Assembly (NCBI GenBank): GCA_934456295.1
Contig: CAKSHB010000005.1
Location: forward strand, 3,023 to 67,022
Direction of reading: 5' to 3'
From: an uncultured Clostridia bacterium
Lineage (GTDB): Bacteria; Bacillota; Clostridia; UBA1381; UMGS1253
DNA length: 64,000 nucleotides
A program made the translations under genes and the position numbers. The notes beneath the pieces were generated by a model, which worked only from the letters and a program-made list of their open reading frames with translations, had not been told where the DNA came from and made no database searches. Below, piece after piece: positions 36,458-44,584 of this stretch; the stretch's first letter is position 1, and every line of letters starts with the position of its first letter.

Positions 36458-37558
36458 ATGGACTATGATTTGATTTCAAAGCTTCCCGTATCAGCTCAGG
36501 AAACAGAGTTGATAGCTCAGGAAATTTTCGACGGAAAATATGGAAAAGACGGCGATTTTTTCTTTTCCACAAAGGCTCTTGCCGAAAAACGTGCGATATC
36601 TCTCGTAACCGCGCACAAGGTACTCACAGCGCTTTGTGACAAGGGCGTGATAGAGCTGTGCGGAAAGAAGTATCGGCTGACATATGAAAAACAGAAAAGG
36701 AAACTTGAACAGAAGCATAAAATTATAGGTTTGCATATCAATAACATAAATAACGAATATTTTGCGCGTATTGCAAATGAGGCGGAGCTTTATGCAAAAA
36801 AGAACGGCTACAGACTTCTTATATGCGAAAGCGGATATGACCATGAACGCGAGCGCGAAATACTCGAGATGTTCTGCGATTTGAAAATTATGGGCGTACT
36901 CAGCTGCCCCGGCGTTGGTGACAACACAAAGTCGCTGTATGAAAATTATCCGCTGCCGTACTTTTTTATCGGGCGCACACCAAAATATATGAGCGGTCCC
37001 TCCGTGCAGGCAAACAACTTTCCCGTATCGGTCCAGGTTGCAAACCACTTCGTGAAAAGCGGATATTCCGACTTTGCCTACGCATGCCTGAGTGAAGTCG
37101 ATACATCGGAGGATTTGCGTCTGTTCGGCTATAAGAGCGGGCTTTTTTCGCTCGGATACGAACTGAAACAGAAAAACATACTACCGCTGCATATTAAAAA
37201 TATAGAGCAGACACATGAGGCAATAAAAGCCTTTCTTTCGCGGGTCAAAAAACCCGTCGGCATACTCTGCTATCATGACCTGATTGCGCTTGAAGTATAT
37301 AAAACATGCGTCGAAATGAAGCTGCGTATCCCCGAAGATGTGGGCATAGCCGGCTTTGATAATCTCAAAGACACAAGATGCACCGTGCCCGAAATAACCA
37401 CAGTTGATTACAGGCTTGAGAACATGGTTTCCTCTTCGTTTTATCATCTGCTCAAACAGATACGCACGGGCAAACAGGAAAAAATCAACTACTTCATAGA
37501 GCCGCGCCTTATAATACGCGGCAGCAGCAGTCTGAATATAAGCCAAGACGAAAAATAG
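36458..37558 (+). CDS. GntR-type winged-helix regulator with LacI-type sugar-binding domain
   Basis: 366 aa. Residues 1-75 form a GntR winged helix (ELIAQEIFDGKYGKDG, STKALAEKRAISLVTAHKVL, LCDKGVIEL). Residues 85-360 are a periplasmic-binding-protein-like sensor of the LacI type (KIIGLHINNINNEYFARIAN, ending DVGIAGFDNLKDT...PEITTVDY). This is the AraR architecture. ATAGGAG precedes the ATG. It most likely controls the enzyme operon that starts at 37720 in answer to a sugar. Confidence 0.9.
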   Translation: MDYDLISKLPVSAQETELIAQEIFDGKYGKDGDFFFSTKALAEKRAISLVTAHKVLTALCDKGVIELCGKKYRLTYEKQKRKLEQKHKIIGLHINNINNEYFARIANEAELYAKKNGYRLLICESGYDHEREREILEMFCDLKIMGVLSCPGVGDNTKSLYENYPLPYFFIGRTPKYMSGPSVQANNFPVSVQVANHFVKSGYSDFAYACLSEVDTSEDLRLFGYKSGLFSLGYELKQKNILPLHIKNIEQTHEAIKAFLSRVKKPVGILCYHDLIALEVYKTCVEMKLRIPEDVGIAGFDNLKDTRCTVPEITTVDYRLENMVSSSFYHLLKQIRTGKQEKINYFIEPRLIIRGSSSLNISQDEK

Positions 37559-37630
37559 GTCGATGACGGCTTATTTTTTTGCGCAGAATCCGTTTAAATA
37601 TATATTTAGTTATAATTTAGTATAATATTG

Positions 37631-37659
37631 TTGTCATATAATTTTTATGTTGATATAAT
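37631..37659 (+). promoter_or_regulatory. Promoter of the intracellular glycan enzyme operon
   Basis: TTGTCA (37631-37636), 17-base spacer, TATAAT (37654-37659), about 60 bases before the first enzyme gene. The surrounding 37580-37690 is very AT-rich and holds no gene. Confidence 0.6.
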
Positions 37660-37719
37660 CTAATTACAATCTTATATTATTTACAATTTACAAAAATAAT
37701 TTAAAACGGAGATGATAAA

Positions 37720-38751
37720 ATGGCAATTAAACACACAGCCGTAAGCTACTACGGACTCGGCTATGTTGAACATGCTGCTGCGGACTTCAAAGAGATGAAG
37801 GAGCATGGCTGCGACACGGTAATACTTGCAATAACGGAATTTGACATGGATTTCTGGTTTCCGAACATCAACGAAATCGTAAAGGCTGCCCATGAACTCG
37901 GGCTGAGAGTTATCGCCGACCCATGGGGCATAGGAAAATACTTCGGCGGCGAGCAGGTGAGCCTGTTTTTGCAGAACAATATCCACCACAGACAGGTTTC
38001 CGCCTATACGGGCGAGGTGCTGAATGCCGCATGCTTCAACACAAACTCCTTCCGCGATTATTTCAAAAACATCTGCGTAAAAATTGCGCAGAACACCGAA
38101 GTTGACGGTTTTTTCTGGGACGAACCGCACTACGCATATCCAAAATCGTACGCATCGATTACAGGCGGCGCCGGCGATGACTGGGCATGCAGATGTCCCG
38201 AATGTATGAAGAAATTCTATGACTATTACGGCTATGAAATGCCGAAATTCATGAATGATGACGTAAAGCAGTTCAGATGGAGAGAAGCGCTTTTCATTCT
38301 TGAAGATACATCAAAAACGCTCAAACAAATCAATCCCAAGCTTGAAATAACATGCTGTGTTCATGCAACGCTCAATTCGTATTATGTTACGGAGCTGCGC
38401 GGCTATGACAACTGGGATATGGTCGGTGCGTCGCCGTATTTTGACGTATTTTCAACGACAATAATCAACTGGTCGCTGCCGGAGAGCTTTTTCCGCGAAA
38501 TCACGGAGCGGACTGTTGCAATTGCAAAAAAATACGGCAAAGAATCGGAAAGATGGCTTATGGGCTATAACAAGCGTCCCGATGATTTTGCCCAGATTGA
38601 TAAGGTTGTCGATTTATATGAAAGCCTCGGCACGGACAGACTTGCGACATGGACATACCGCGGCGGCTACGGCACAAGTGTTGCCGCAAAAGACGCGCTT
38701 GAACTTTGGGACAACATAGGCAGAAACTATAAACGCGTACTTAAAAAATAA
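37720..38751 (+). CDS. TIM-barrel protein, glycosidase-like, family not recognised
   Basis: 343 aa, cytoplasmic. The start GVSYYG-like TAVSYYGLGYVEHAAADFKE and GCDTVILAITEFDMDFW resemble strands 1-2 of a clan A barrel. VDGFFWDEPHYAY near residue 135 offers Asp and Glu at the end of strand 4, and WACRCPECMKKFYDYYG follows, a cysteine pair-containing insert seen in glycosidase-like proteins that read 'CxxC'. No clear second glutamate nucleophile is visible, so a hydrolase is only inferred; an isomerase or lyase is possible. It is the first gene of the operon after the regulator. Confidence 0.6.
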   Translation: MAIKHTAVSYYGLGYVEHAAADFKEMKEHGCDTVILAITEFDMDFWFPNINEIVKAAHELGLRVIADPWGIGKYFGGEQVSLFLQNNIHHRQVSAYTGEVLNAACFNTNSFRDYFKNICVKIAQNTEVDGFFWDEPHYAYPKSYASITGGAGDDWACRCPECMKKFYDYYGYEMPKFMNDDVKQFRWREALFILEDTSKTLKQINPKLEITCCVHATLNSYYVTELRGYDNWDMVGASPYFDVFSTTIINWSLPESFFREITERTVAIAKKYGKESERWLMGYNKRPDDFAQIDKVVDLYESLGTDRLATWTYRGGYGTSVAAKDALELWDNIGRNYKRVLKK

Positions 38752-38788
38752 CGGCTTGATTTTTATAATATAATAAGGAGGCATAAAA

Positions 38789-39541
38789 ATGCTCAACGAT
38801 TTCGGTTACTATAAGGCAATTATTGAAAATCTCGAAAAAATAAATGACACACAGGGGGAAAACATCAAAAAAGCTGCTGATTTGATGAGTGACGCAATCA
38901 AAAACGACCGTCTTATCAGCGTATACGGCGGCGGCGGTCATACGACGCTTCCCGTCGGCGAAATGTTTTTCAGAGCAGGCGGACTTTCCTGCATAAACCC
39001 CGTTATGGAAACAGGTCTTTCAGTATTTAATCAGGCATTAAAATATCTTGAGCTTGAAAGAACGGTAAACTACGGCAGCGCCATACTTAAATACTATGAC
39101 CTCAAAAAGGACGACGTGCTTATAATATTCCACAATATCGGCATAAATCCCGCAACGATTGACGCCGCTATGGAGGCAAAGAAAAACGGCGTAAAAATAA
39201 TTGCCGTATCAAGCTCAGCATGGCAAAACGAGATGCCAGCCGACCACTTTATCCGCCATCCCAACAAAACAAATCTGTTTGACTATGCCGATGTTGCGAT
39301 TGAGGACTTTAACCCCGTAGGCGATGCGGTTGTAAATGTGCCCGGGCTTGATACCCCCATTGCGCCGATTTCAAACATTGCCGATTTTTATATTGCACAT
39401 CTTCTCGAAATCGAAACCGTGCGCCGGTGCCTCGAAAAAGGCGTTACACCGCCCGTATGGTCCAGCGCAAACACTCCCGGCGGAGATGAGAAAAATGCGG
39501 CATATCTCGAAAAATACAGACCGAGAATAAAAATGCTCTAA
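38789..39541 (+). CDS. SIS-domain protein of the UPF0309 type
   Basis: 250 aa. A single sugar isomerase domain: SVYGGGGHTTLPVGEMFFRAG near residue 45, DVLIIFHNIGINPATIDAA and KIIAVSSSAWQNEMPADHF match SIS folds that bind phosphosugars, and the end PPVWSSANTPGGDE is a UPF0309 hallmark. It may isomerise or cleave a phosphorylated amino sugar, or act as a phosphosugar sensor. AAGGAGG precedes the ATG. It lies inside the enzyme operon. Confidence 0.8.
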   Translation: MLNDFGYYKAIIENLEKINDTQGENIKKAADLMSDAIKNDRLISVYGGGGHTTLPVGEMFFRAGGLSCINPVMETGLSVFNQALKYLELERTVNYGSAILKYYDLKKDDVLIIFHNIGINPATIDAAMEAKKNGVKIIAVSSSAWQNEMPADHFIRHPNKTNLFDYADVAIEDFNPVGDAVVNVPGLDTPIAPISNIADFYIAHLLEIETVRRCLEKGVTPPVWSSANTPGGDEKNAAYLEKYRPRIKML

Positions 39542-39652
39542 AATGCTCATATGCGCATATACATCTGCCCTCTTATCACCAAATTCCTGCGGATAAGAGC
39601 GCTATACAACCTATTTTTGCCGCAGCAGGGCGGCGGAACGGAGATTATTGCT

Positions 39653-40372
39653 ATGGAGATTAATGTAAAAAATCTACAGGAAAAACTTGATTTTCTTCTC
39701 GATAAATACAGTGTTGATACAAGCGCAAAGCTTATCAGCGCCGAAACTGCGGAAATAGGCGGCAAAACGGCTCCTCTGCTCCCGTGGAGAAACGAAAGAC
39801 GTTTTACGGAACTTAAAAACCTCACCGTTGACGGAACAATAAACGGTATAAGCGTTATGCGTACGCTCAGAATTGTACCGAAAACGGAAAGTCTTGAAAA
39901 AAATATCGCACGTGAGCTTGATTTGTGTGAGTACATTCTTTCGGATAAAATAAGCGAAATTATGACGTTTAAAAACGGCAGTGCGGTAAACATTGCCGCA
40001 AAGCTTTCGGGCGGAATTGTGTGCACGGTCGAAGTTGCGGCAACGCTCGGTCCGGACACTGCCCCGATTGATAAGCATGAAATCATCGCGCAGCAAGGCG
40101 TTGCATGCGACAGAGTTGTTGATACGCAGGTGCCGCAAAGCTCAATATATGTTTTTACGGACAAAAAAGACGCAGACACATATACCGATGTCGATTTTGA
40201 GCTGTTCGGGCTTAGTGTTGATGAAGCTGCAATAGTACGTCAGGTGTTTGAGGCGGCAAAAAATCCCGCTCTCGCCGATGACCTGAACAGAAGCAAAGAA
40301 CGCCTTGACACTCTGCTCAAGCTTTCGGAGCAGTCCGGTACAGAGGCCGAGAATATAAAGGTGGAGGGATAA
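39653..40372 (+). CDS. Unrecognised 239-aa protein of the glycan operon
   Basis: Start ATG at 39653 has ACGGAG upstream; the longer frame to 39551 is rejected. I recognise no domain. The centre (about residues 100-170) alternates beta-like stretches, with AAKLSGGIVCTVEVAATLGP and IIAQQGVACDRVVDTQVPQ, faintly like the C-terminal half of Gfo/Idh proteins, and the last 50 residues are helical and charged. It ends four bases before a complete Gfo/Idh gene, so it may be a partner subunit; that is inference. No signal peptide or membrane segment. Confidence 0.7.
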   Translation: MEINVKNLQEKLDFLLDKYSVDTSAKLISAETAEIGGKTAPLLPWRNERRFTELKNLTVDGTINGISVMRTLRIVPKTESLEKNIARELDLCEYILSDKISEIMTFKNGSAVNIAAKLSGGIVCTVEVAATLGPDTAPIDKHEIIAQQGVACDRVVDTQVPQSSIYVFTDKKDADTYTDVDFELFGLSVDEAAIVRQVFEAAKNPALADDLNRSKERLDTLLKLSEQSGTEAENIKVEG

Positions 40373-40376
40373 GAAT

Positions 40377-41453
40377 ATGAAACCGTTAAATATTGCAATG
40401 ATGTCCATGACACACGGACACACAAGAAAATATTATCAGACATTAAAAGATAACCCCAAACTTAACTGGGTTGCCGTATCAACGGCAAACAATGAGGTAA
40501 AACAGGTATTTTTAAACAGCGTCAGCGGTATCCCATGCTATGACAGCGATGAGGCAATGCTTGATGCACATCCCGAAATCGAGGCTGTCGTTCTTGCGAG
40601 CGAAAACAGCGAACATCTCAGACAGATGCGTCTGTGCGCAAAGCGCGGTATTCACATTCTCTCGATGAAAATTCCCAGCTTTGACATGGACGAATATGAT
40701 GAGATGATAAAGCTTGTTGATGAAAGCGGCATAACCTGCCAGGTTGAGCTGGAGCTGCATTATAACCCCGTTGTGCAGCGTATGAAGGATTTGGTTAAAT
40801 CGGGAAAAATCGGCGAGCTGAAATCTTTTCAGGCGACAAATATCACGCTTTCTCCCGTATGGGCATTTCCGTGGCAGGGCACACCTGAGCTGAGCTACGG
40901 AAAGAGAGTTCCGATAAAAGACGGTGACAGCCGTTTCAGAGGCGGCGCACTCTGTGACCATCCGCACATATTTGATATGATACGTGAGATAACAAACAGC
41001 GATTTTGACACAATATTTGCACATGTTGCGCCGAATATCAGACCGGACATAGAGGAGGAGGACATGCTCACTGTTGTCGGCAAAATGAAAAACGGTACAG
41101 TATTTTCGCTTGACCCCTCATGGTCAAAGATGGAAAACAGGCTGAAGGTCCCGGGTCCCGGTTGGGAGGTTTTCCCGAAACGCATGGAGGTAAACCTTGT
41201 TTTAAACGGCGAAAACGGTGTAATTATGACCGACTGTTTTGGTCCGAACGTATATCAGAACGGTGCGCCCGAAAACAAATACATTGTAAGATACACATAT
41301 TTTGACGAATGGATTGGCCTTATCGATGAGTTTGTGAACTGCATAAGAAACAAAAAGATGCCGAAAATAAACCTCAGATGGCACAGAAAGACGATTGAGG
41401 CGATGAATGCATGCTATGAAAGCATAAAAACAGGCAAACCCGTAAAAATGTAA
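40377..41453 (+). CDS. Gfo/Idh/MocA-family oxidoreductase
   Basis: 358 aa. Rossmann half: LNIAMMSMTHGHTRKYYQTL, EAVVLASENSEHLRQMRLCAKRG, then HILSMKIPSFDMDEYDEMI in place of the usual EKP, so the catalytic-lysine motif reads MKIP. C-terminal half has VELELHYNPVVQRMKDLVKSG, GALCDHPHIFDMIR with the catalytic His/Asp and a Gfo C-terminal domain. The GxGxxG is degenerate (MSMTHGH), so cofactor binding should not be taken for granted. The start is four bases after the preceding stop, in an operon with GH20-like and GH94-like enzymes. Confidence 0.85.
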   Translation: MKPLNIAMMSMTHGHTRKYYQTLKDNPKLNWVAVSTANNEVKQVFLNSVSGIPCYDSDEAMLDAHPEIEAVVLASENSEHLRQMRLCAKRGIHILSMKIPSFDMDEYDEMIKLVDESGITCQVELELHYNPVVQRMKDLVKSGKIGELKSFQATNITLSPVWAFPWQGTPELSYGKRVPIKDGDSRFRGGALCDHPHIFDMIREITNSDFDTIFAHVAPNIRPDIEEEDMLTVVGKMKNGTVFSLDPSWSKMENRLKVPGPGWEVFPKRMEVNLVLNGENGVIMTDCFGPNVYQNGAPENKYIVRYTYFDEWIGLIDEFVNCIRNKKMPKINLRWHRKTIEAMNACYESIKTGKPVKM

Positions 41454-41469
41454 CGGAGGTTTATAAAAA

Positions 41470-42972
41470 ATGACTTTGCGTGAAAAAATACTGCCTATGC
41501 CGTCATCGGCAGAGGAAAAAAACTCAGAATTTATGTTTGACGGAAATATTGAAGTATTGTTTAATGAAGACGGTTTTGATGCGGAATCATGCGCACTGTA
41601 CAACCGGCTCTGGCACGGATTTTCCTACGGCGGCGCTCTCAGCTTTAAAAAATCGGCAGACATTAAGCCGCATACAATATGCACCGCCGGATATAATGAT
41701 TTCCCCGATTTGGGCGAGTATGAATATGCCATATCCGTCGGCAGAAACGGTTTTTGCATGGTTTCCTCCGGCACAACCGGACTCATACATGCCCTTGTGA
41801 GCCTTATGCAGCTGATAAGTCCGCGTGCACTGCGCTCGGTACCGAAGCAGTTGTATATTCCATGCGGCATAATCAAAGATAAGCCTGTGCTGAATTTCCG
41901 TTCCGTTCATTTGTGTGTATTTCCCGAAACAACTCTCGATTTCATAGAGAGAAGCATAACCATGGCGGGATTTGCAAAATATTCACACATCATAATAGAG
42001 TTCTGGGGTATGATCAAGTTTGACTGTGCCGATTTTATGAGTTGGAATAACGCTTACACAAAAGATGAAATCAGACCGTTTATAAAGCTTGCAAAAACGC
42101 TCGGCATGGAGGTAATACCCATGCTTAACCACTTCGGTCATGCATCAATGTCAAGAGTAATAAGCGGCAAGCATGTTGCACTCGACAATGACCCCAACGC
42201 GGCGCTTTTATTTGAGCCCGACGGCTGGACATGGTGCCTGAGTAATCCCGACACAATCGCACTTTTAAAATTGATGCGCGAAGAATTGGCTGAGCTTTGC
42301 GGCAGCGGTAAATATTTCCATTTTGGCTGTGACGAGGCATATTCATTTGCAACCTGTGACATATGCAGCAAAAAGGATAAGCTTAAAATGCTGACGGATT
42401 ATCTGAACTATCTCGCCGATGAAGCAAAAGCTATGGGCAGAAAACCGATAATCTGGGGCGATATGTTTTTAGACTCGCAGAAATGGGATAAAAAATATTA
42501 TGCGCTGAGCTGGCCGGAGCACGGTACGCACAAAATTCTCGACTGTCTTTCGCGTAATATAGTAATTGCCGACTGGCAGTATGAGGTTACCGACATAAAC
42601 GTTGAGACTGCTGCCTATTTTAAGAAAAAGGGCTTTAATGTTGTTCTTTGTCCTTGGGATAACTTCAAAAACATAACCGCTCTCGGTGAATACGCAAAGC
42701 AAGAAAATATTTTCGGCGCCATAGCGACAACATGGCACACTCTGTATCAGAATTTTTATATGCTTTTCTGTGCGGCAGAGAGCTTCTGGAGCGTGCTTGA
42801 CCGTGATGAAATGGATAAATACGGCTATATTATAGGGCGCAAATATGAAAATTATGAGCTTATTATGGCAAAATATCTGCGCTTTATATTCCCGAGCAAG
42901 GGACGTTATACCAAGAGCGGCTGGCACGAATATCAGATAAGCGCCGGCGGCGAATCGGCAAATCAGGAATAG
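41470..42972 (+). CDS. GH20-like beta-N-acetylhexosaminidase-type protein, copy 1
   Basis: 500 aa, cytoplasmic. An N-terminal alpha/beta domain (residues 1-135) precedes a barrel beginning FRSVHLCVFPETT. Asp288-Glu289 in YFHFGCDEAYSF matches the catalytic DE pair of GH20, and MLNHFGHASMSR and PDGWTWCLSNPD fit the family. It carries a CDICSKKD cysteine pair after the catalytic pair. Substrate would be a terminal HexNAc, but this branch looks divergent. ACGGAGG precedes the start. A tandem copy follows 35 bases later. Confidence 0.8.
   Translation: MTLREKILPMPSSAEEKNSEFMFDGNIEVLFNEDGFDAESCALYNRLWHGFSYGGALSFKKSADIKPHTICTAGYNDFPDLGEYEYAISVGRNGFCMVSSGTTGLIHALVSLMQLISPRALRSVPKQLYIPCGIIKDKPVLNFRSVHLCVFPETTLDFIERSITMAGFAKYSHIIIEFWGMIKFDCADFMSWNNAYTKDEIRPFIKLAKTLGMEVIPMLNHFGHASMSRVISGKHVALDNDPNAALLFEPDGWTWCLSNPDTIALLKLMREELAELCGSGKYFHFGCDEAYSFATCDICSKKDKLKMLTDYLNYLADEAKAMGRKPIIWGDMFLDSQKWDKKYYALSWPEHGTHKILDCLSRNIVIADWQYEVTDINVETAAYFKKKGFNVVLCPWDNFKNITALGEYAKQENIFGAIATTWHTLYQNFYMLFCAAESFWSVLDRDEMDKYGYIIGRKYENYELIMAKYLRFIFPSKGRYTKSGWHEYQISAGGESANQE
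42525..42578 (+). repeat. 54-base exact repeat shared by the two GH20-like genes, copy 1
   Basis: Identical to 44063-44116 base for base, inside the barrel region. Flanking DNA is clearly diverged. A second exact match of 26 bases links 42715-42740 with 44253-44278. Confidence 0.85.
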
Positions 42973-43007
42973 GAAAAGTTTAAAAACAACCTTACGGAGG
43001 CAAACAT

Positions 43008-44501
43008 ATGATGCTGAAAAATAAAATACTGCCAATGCCGCTTATTGCCGACAGGGCTGACGGCGAATTTCATTTCGGCGACAGTATAGACATACTCTGC
43101 AACGAACCATCATTTACCGACAGTGACATAGCTGTGTATAAAAAGCTGTGGAGTTCATTTTGCTGCGGTTCGGAAATCAATTTTATAAAATCCGATAAAA
43201 TACAGACGCATTGTATCTGTACAGCTGGATATGAGTCAAACAATTGCTGCGGAGAATATGAGTATTGCATTTCTGCTGCGGAGGACGGTTTTTCTCTTTA
43301 TGCAGGTACAAGAGAAGGCCTTATACATGCCTTTATATCGCTTTTGCAGACAGTAACGCCGTGCAGCATTGAAGGCGAGTTGGATTTATATGTTCCGGCA
43401 TGCACGATAAAAGACAAACCCATGCTTGAAACGCGCATGATACACTTGTGTGTTTTTCCCGAAACAACTCTTGACTCGCTGAAAAAATTTGTCGTTCTTT
43501 CAGCTTTTGCAAAATTTTCTCATATAATCATAGAGTTCTGGGGCACACTCAGGTTTGACTGCGCAGACTATCTGTACTGGAAGGATTTTTCCTACACAAA
43601 GGACGAAATAAAACCGATTATAGAGCTTATACGCACACTCGGCGCAGAACCCGTTCCAATGCTGAACCATCTGGGACATGCGCCGCAGTCAAGACGCGTA
43701 TCGGGCAAGCACGTTGTGCTGGACAATAATCCGAAGAAAGCACTTTTATTTGAGCCTGACGGCTGGACATGGTGTCTGAGCAACCCCAAAACCCTTGCGC
43801 TTCTGAAAACTATGCGCGGCGAACTTACCGAGCTTTTCGGAAAAGGCAGCTATTTCCACTTTGGCTGTGATGAGACATATTCATATGCAACATGCGACAT
43901 ATGTGCAAAAAAAGACAGCCTCGAAATGCTCAAAAACTACTTCAATTTGCTTGCCGATGAGATGGCGCAAGAAGGCAGAAAAGCAATCATGTGGGGCGAT
44001 ATGTTTCTGGAACACGGCGCATGGGACGAAAAATACACTGCGCTCAGCTATCCCGAACACAATACGCACAAAATTCTCGACTGTCTTTCGCGTAATATAG
44101 TAATTGCCGACTGGCACTACAGGATTTTCGACAGCGATATTAAAACCGCAGAACATTTTAAAAACAAGGGTTTTGATGTTCTTTTGTGCCCGTGGGAAAA
44201 TGCGGCAAATGTCAGTGCGCTGAGTGAGGCTGCAAAAAATCTTGAAATCAATGGCGCCATAGCGACAACATGGCACACACTCGAACAGGAGTTGGCACTG
44301 ATTTTCTACAGTGCGGAGAATTTCTGGAGCAATTTGTGTGAAGAAAAAAGCGATAAATTCTATGATGCAATGCGTAAATACGAACATACTCAGCTTTTCA
44401 TGGCAAAATATTTGCGTCTGCTGTTCCCGAGCGGCGGCAGCTATTTAAACAGCGGCTGGCACGAACATCAGGCAGTAACAAAAAGCGAAACATTTGCATA
44501 A
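43008..44501 (+). CDS. GH20-like beta-N-acetylhexosaminidase-type protein, copy 2
   Basis: 497 aa paralogue of the preceding gene with the same layout: HLCVFPETT, MLNHLGHAPQSR, PDGWTWCLSNPK and the catalytic pair Asp288-Glu289 in YFHFGCDETYSY, plus CDICAKKD. The N-terminal domain differs most, which suggests different substrate preference. ACGGAGG precedes the ATG. A terminator follows the stop codon. Confidence 0.8.
   Translation: MMLKNKILPMPLIADRADGEFHFGDSIDILCNEPSFTDSDIAVYKKLWSSFCCGSEINFIKSDKIQTHCICTAGYESNNCCGEYEYCISAAEDGFSLYAGTREGLIHAFISLLQTVTPCSIEGELDLYVPACTIKDKPMLETRMIHLCVFPETTLDSLKKFVVLSAFAKFSHIIIEFWGTLRFDCADYLYWKDFSYTKDEIKPIIELIRTLGAEPVPMLNHLGHAPQSRRVSGKHVVLDNNPKKALLFEPDGWTWCLSNPKTLALLKTMRGELTELFGKGSYFHFGCDETYSYATCDICAKKDSLEMLKNYFNLLADEMAQEGRKAIMWGDMFLEHGAWDEKYTALSYPEHNTHKILDCLSRNIVIADWHYRIFDSDIKTAEHFKNKGFDVLLCPWENAANVSALSEAAKNLEINGAIATTWHTLEQELALIFYSAENFWSNLCEEKSDKFYDAMRKYEHTQLFMAKYLRLLFPSGGSYLNSGWHEHQAVTKSETFA
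44063..44116 (+). repeat. 54-base exact repeat shared by the two GH20-like genes, copy 2
   Basis: Partner of 42525-42578. Confidence 0.85.
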
Positions 44502-44505
44502 TTAC

Positions 44506-44545
44506 AAAACCGCCTTATCGGCATGCATAGGGCGGTTTATTTTTC
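44506..44545 (+). terminator. Terminator between GH20-like copy 2 and the GH94-like gene
   Basis: AAAACCGCC (44506-44514) pairs with GGCGGTTT (44531-44538), followed by TATTTTT. With no promoter visible before 44585, the phosphorylase probably depends on read-through. Confidence 0.6.
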
Positions 44546-44584
44546 CGAAAATATAAAAACCGAATACGAAAGGATTGAAAAATT

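Noticed and set aside
42525..44116. Exact 54-base repeats as insertion sequence ends or CRISPR repeats
   Set aside because: Both copies lie in matching positions of paralogous coding genes, in the same frame and orientation.
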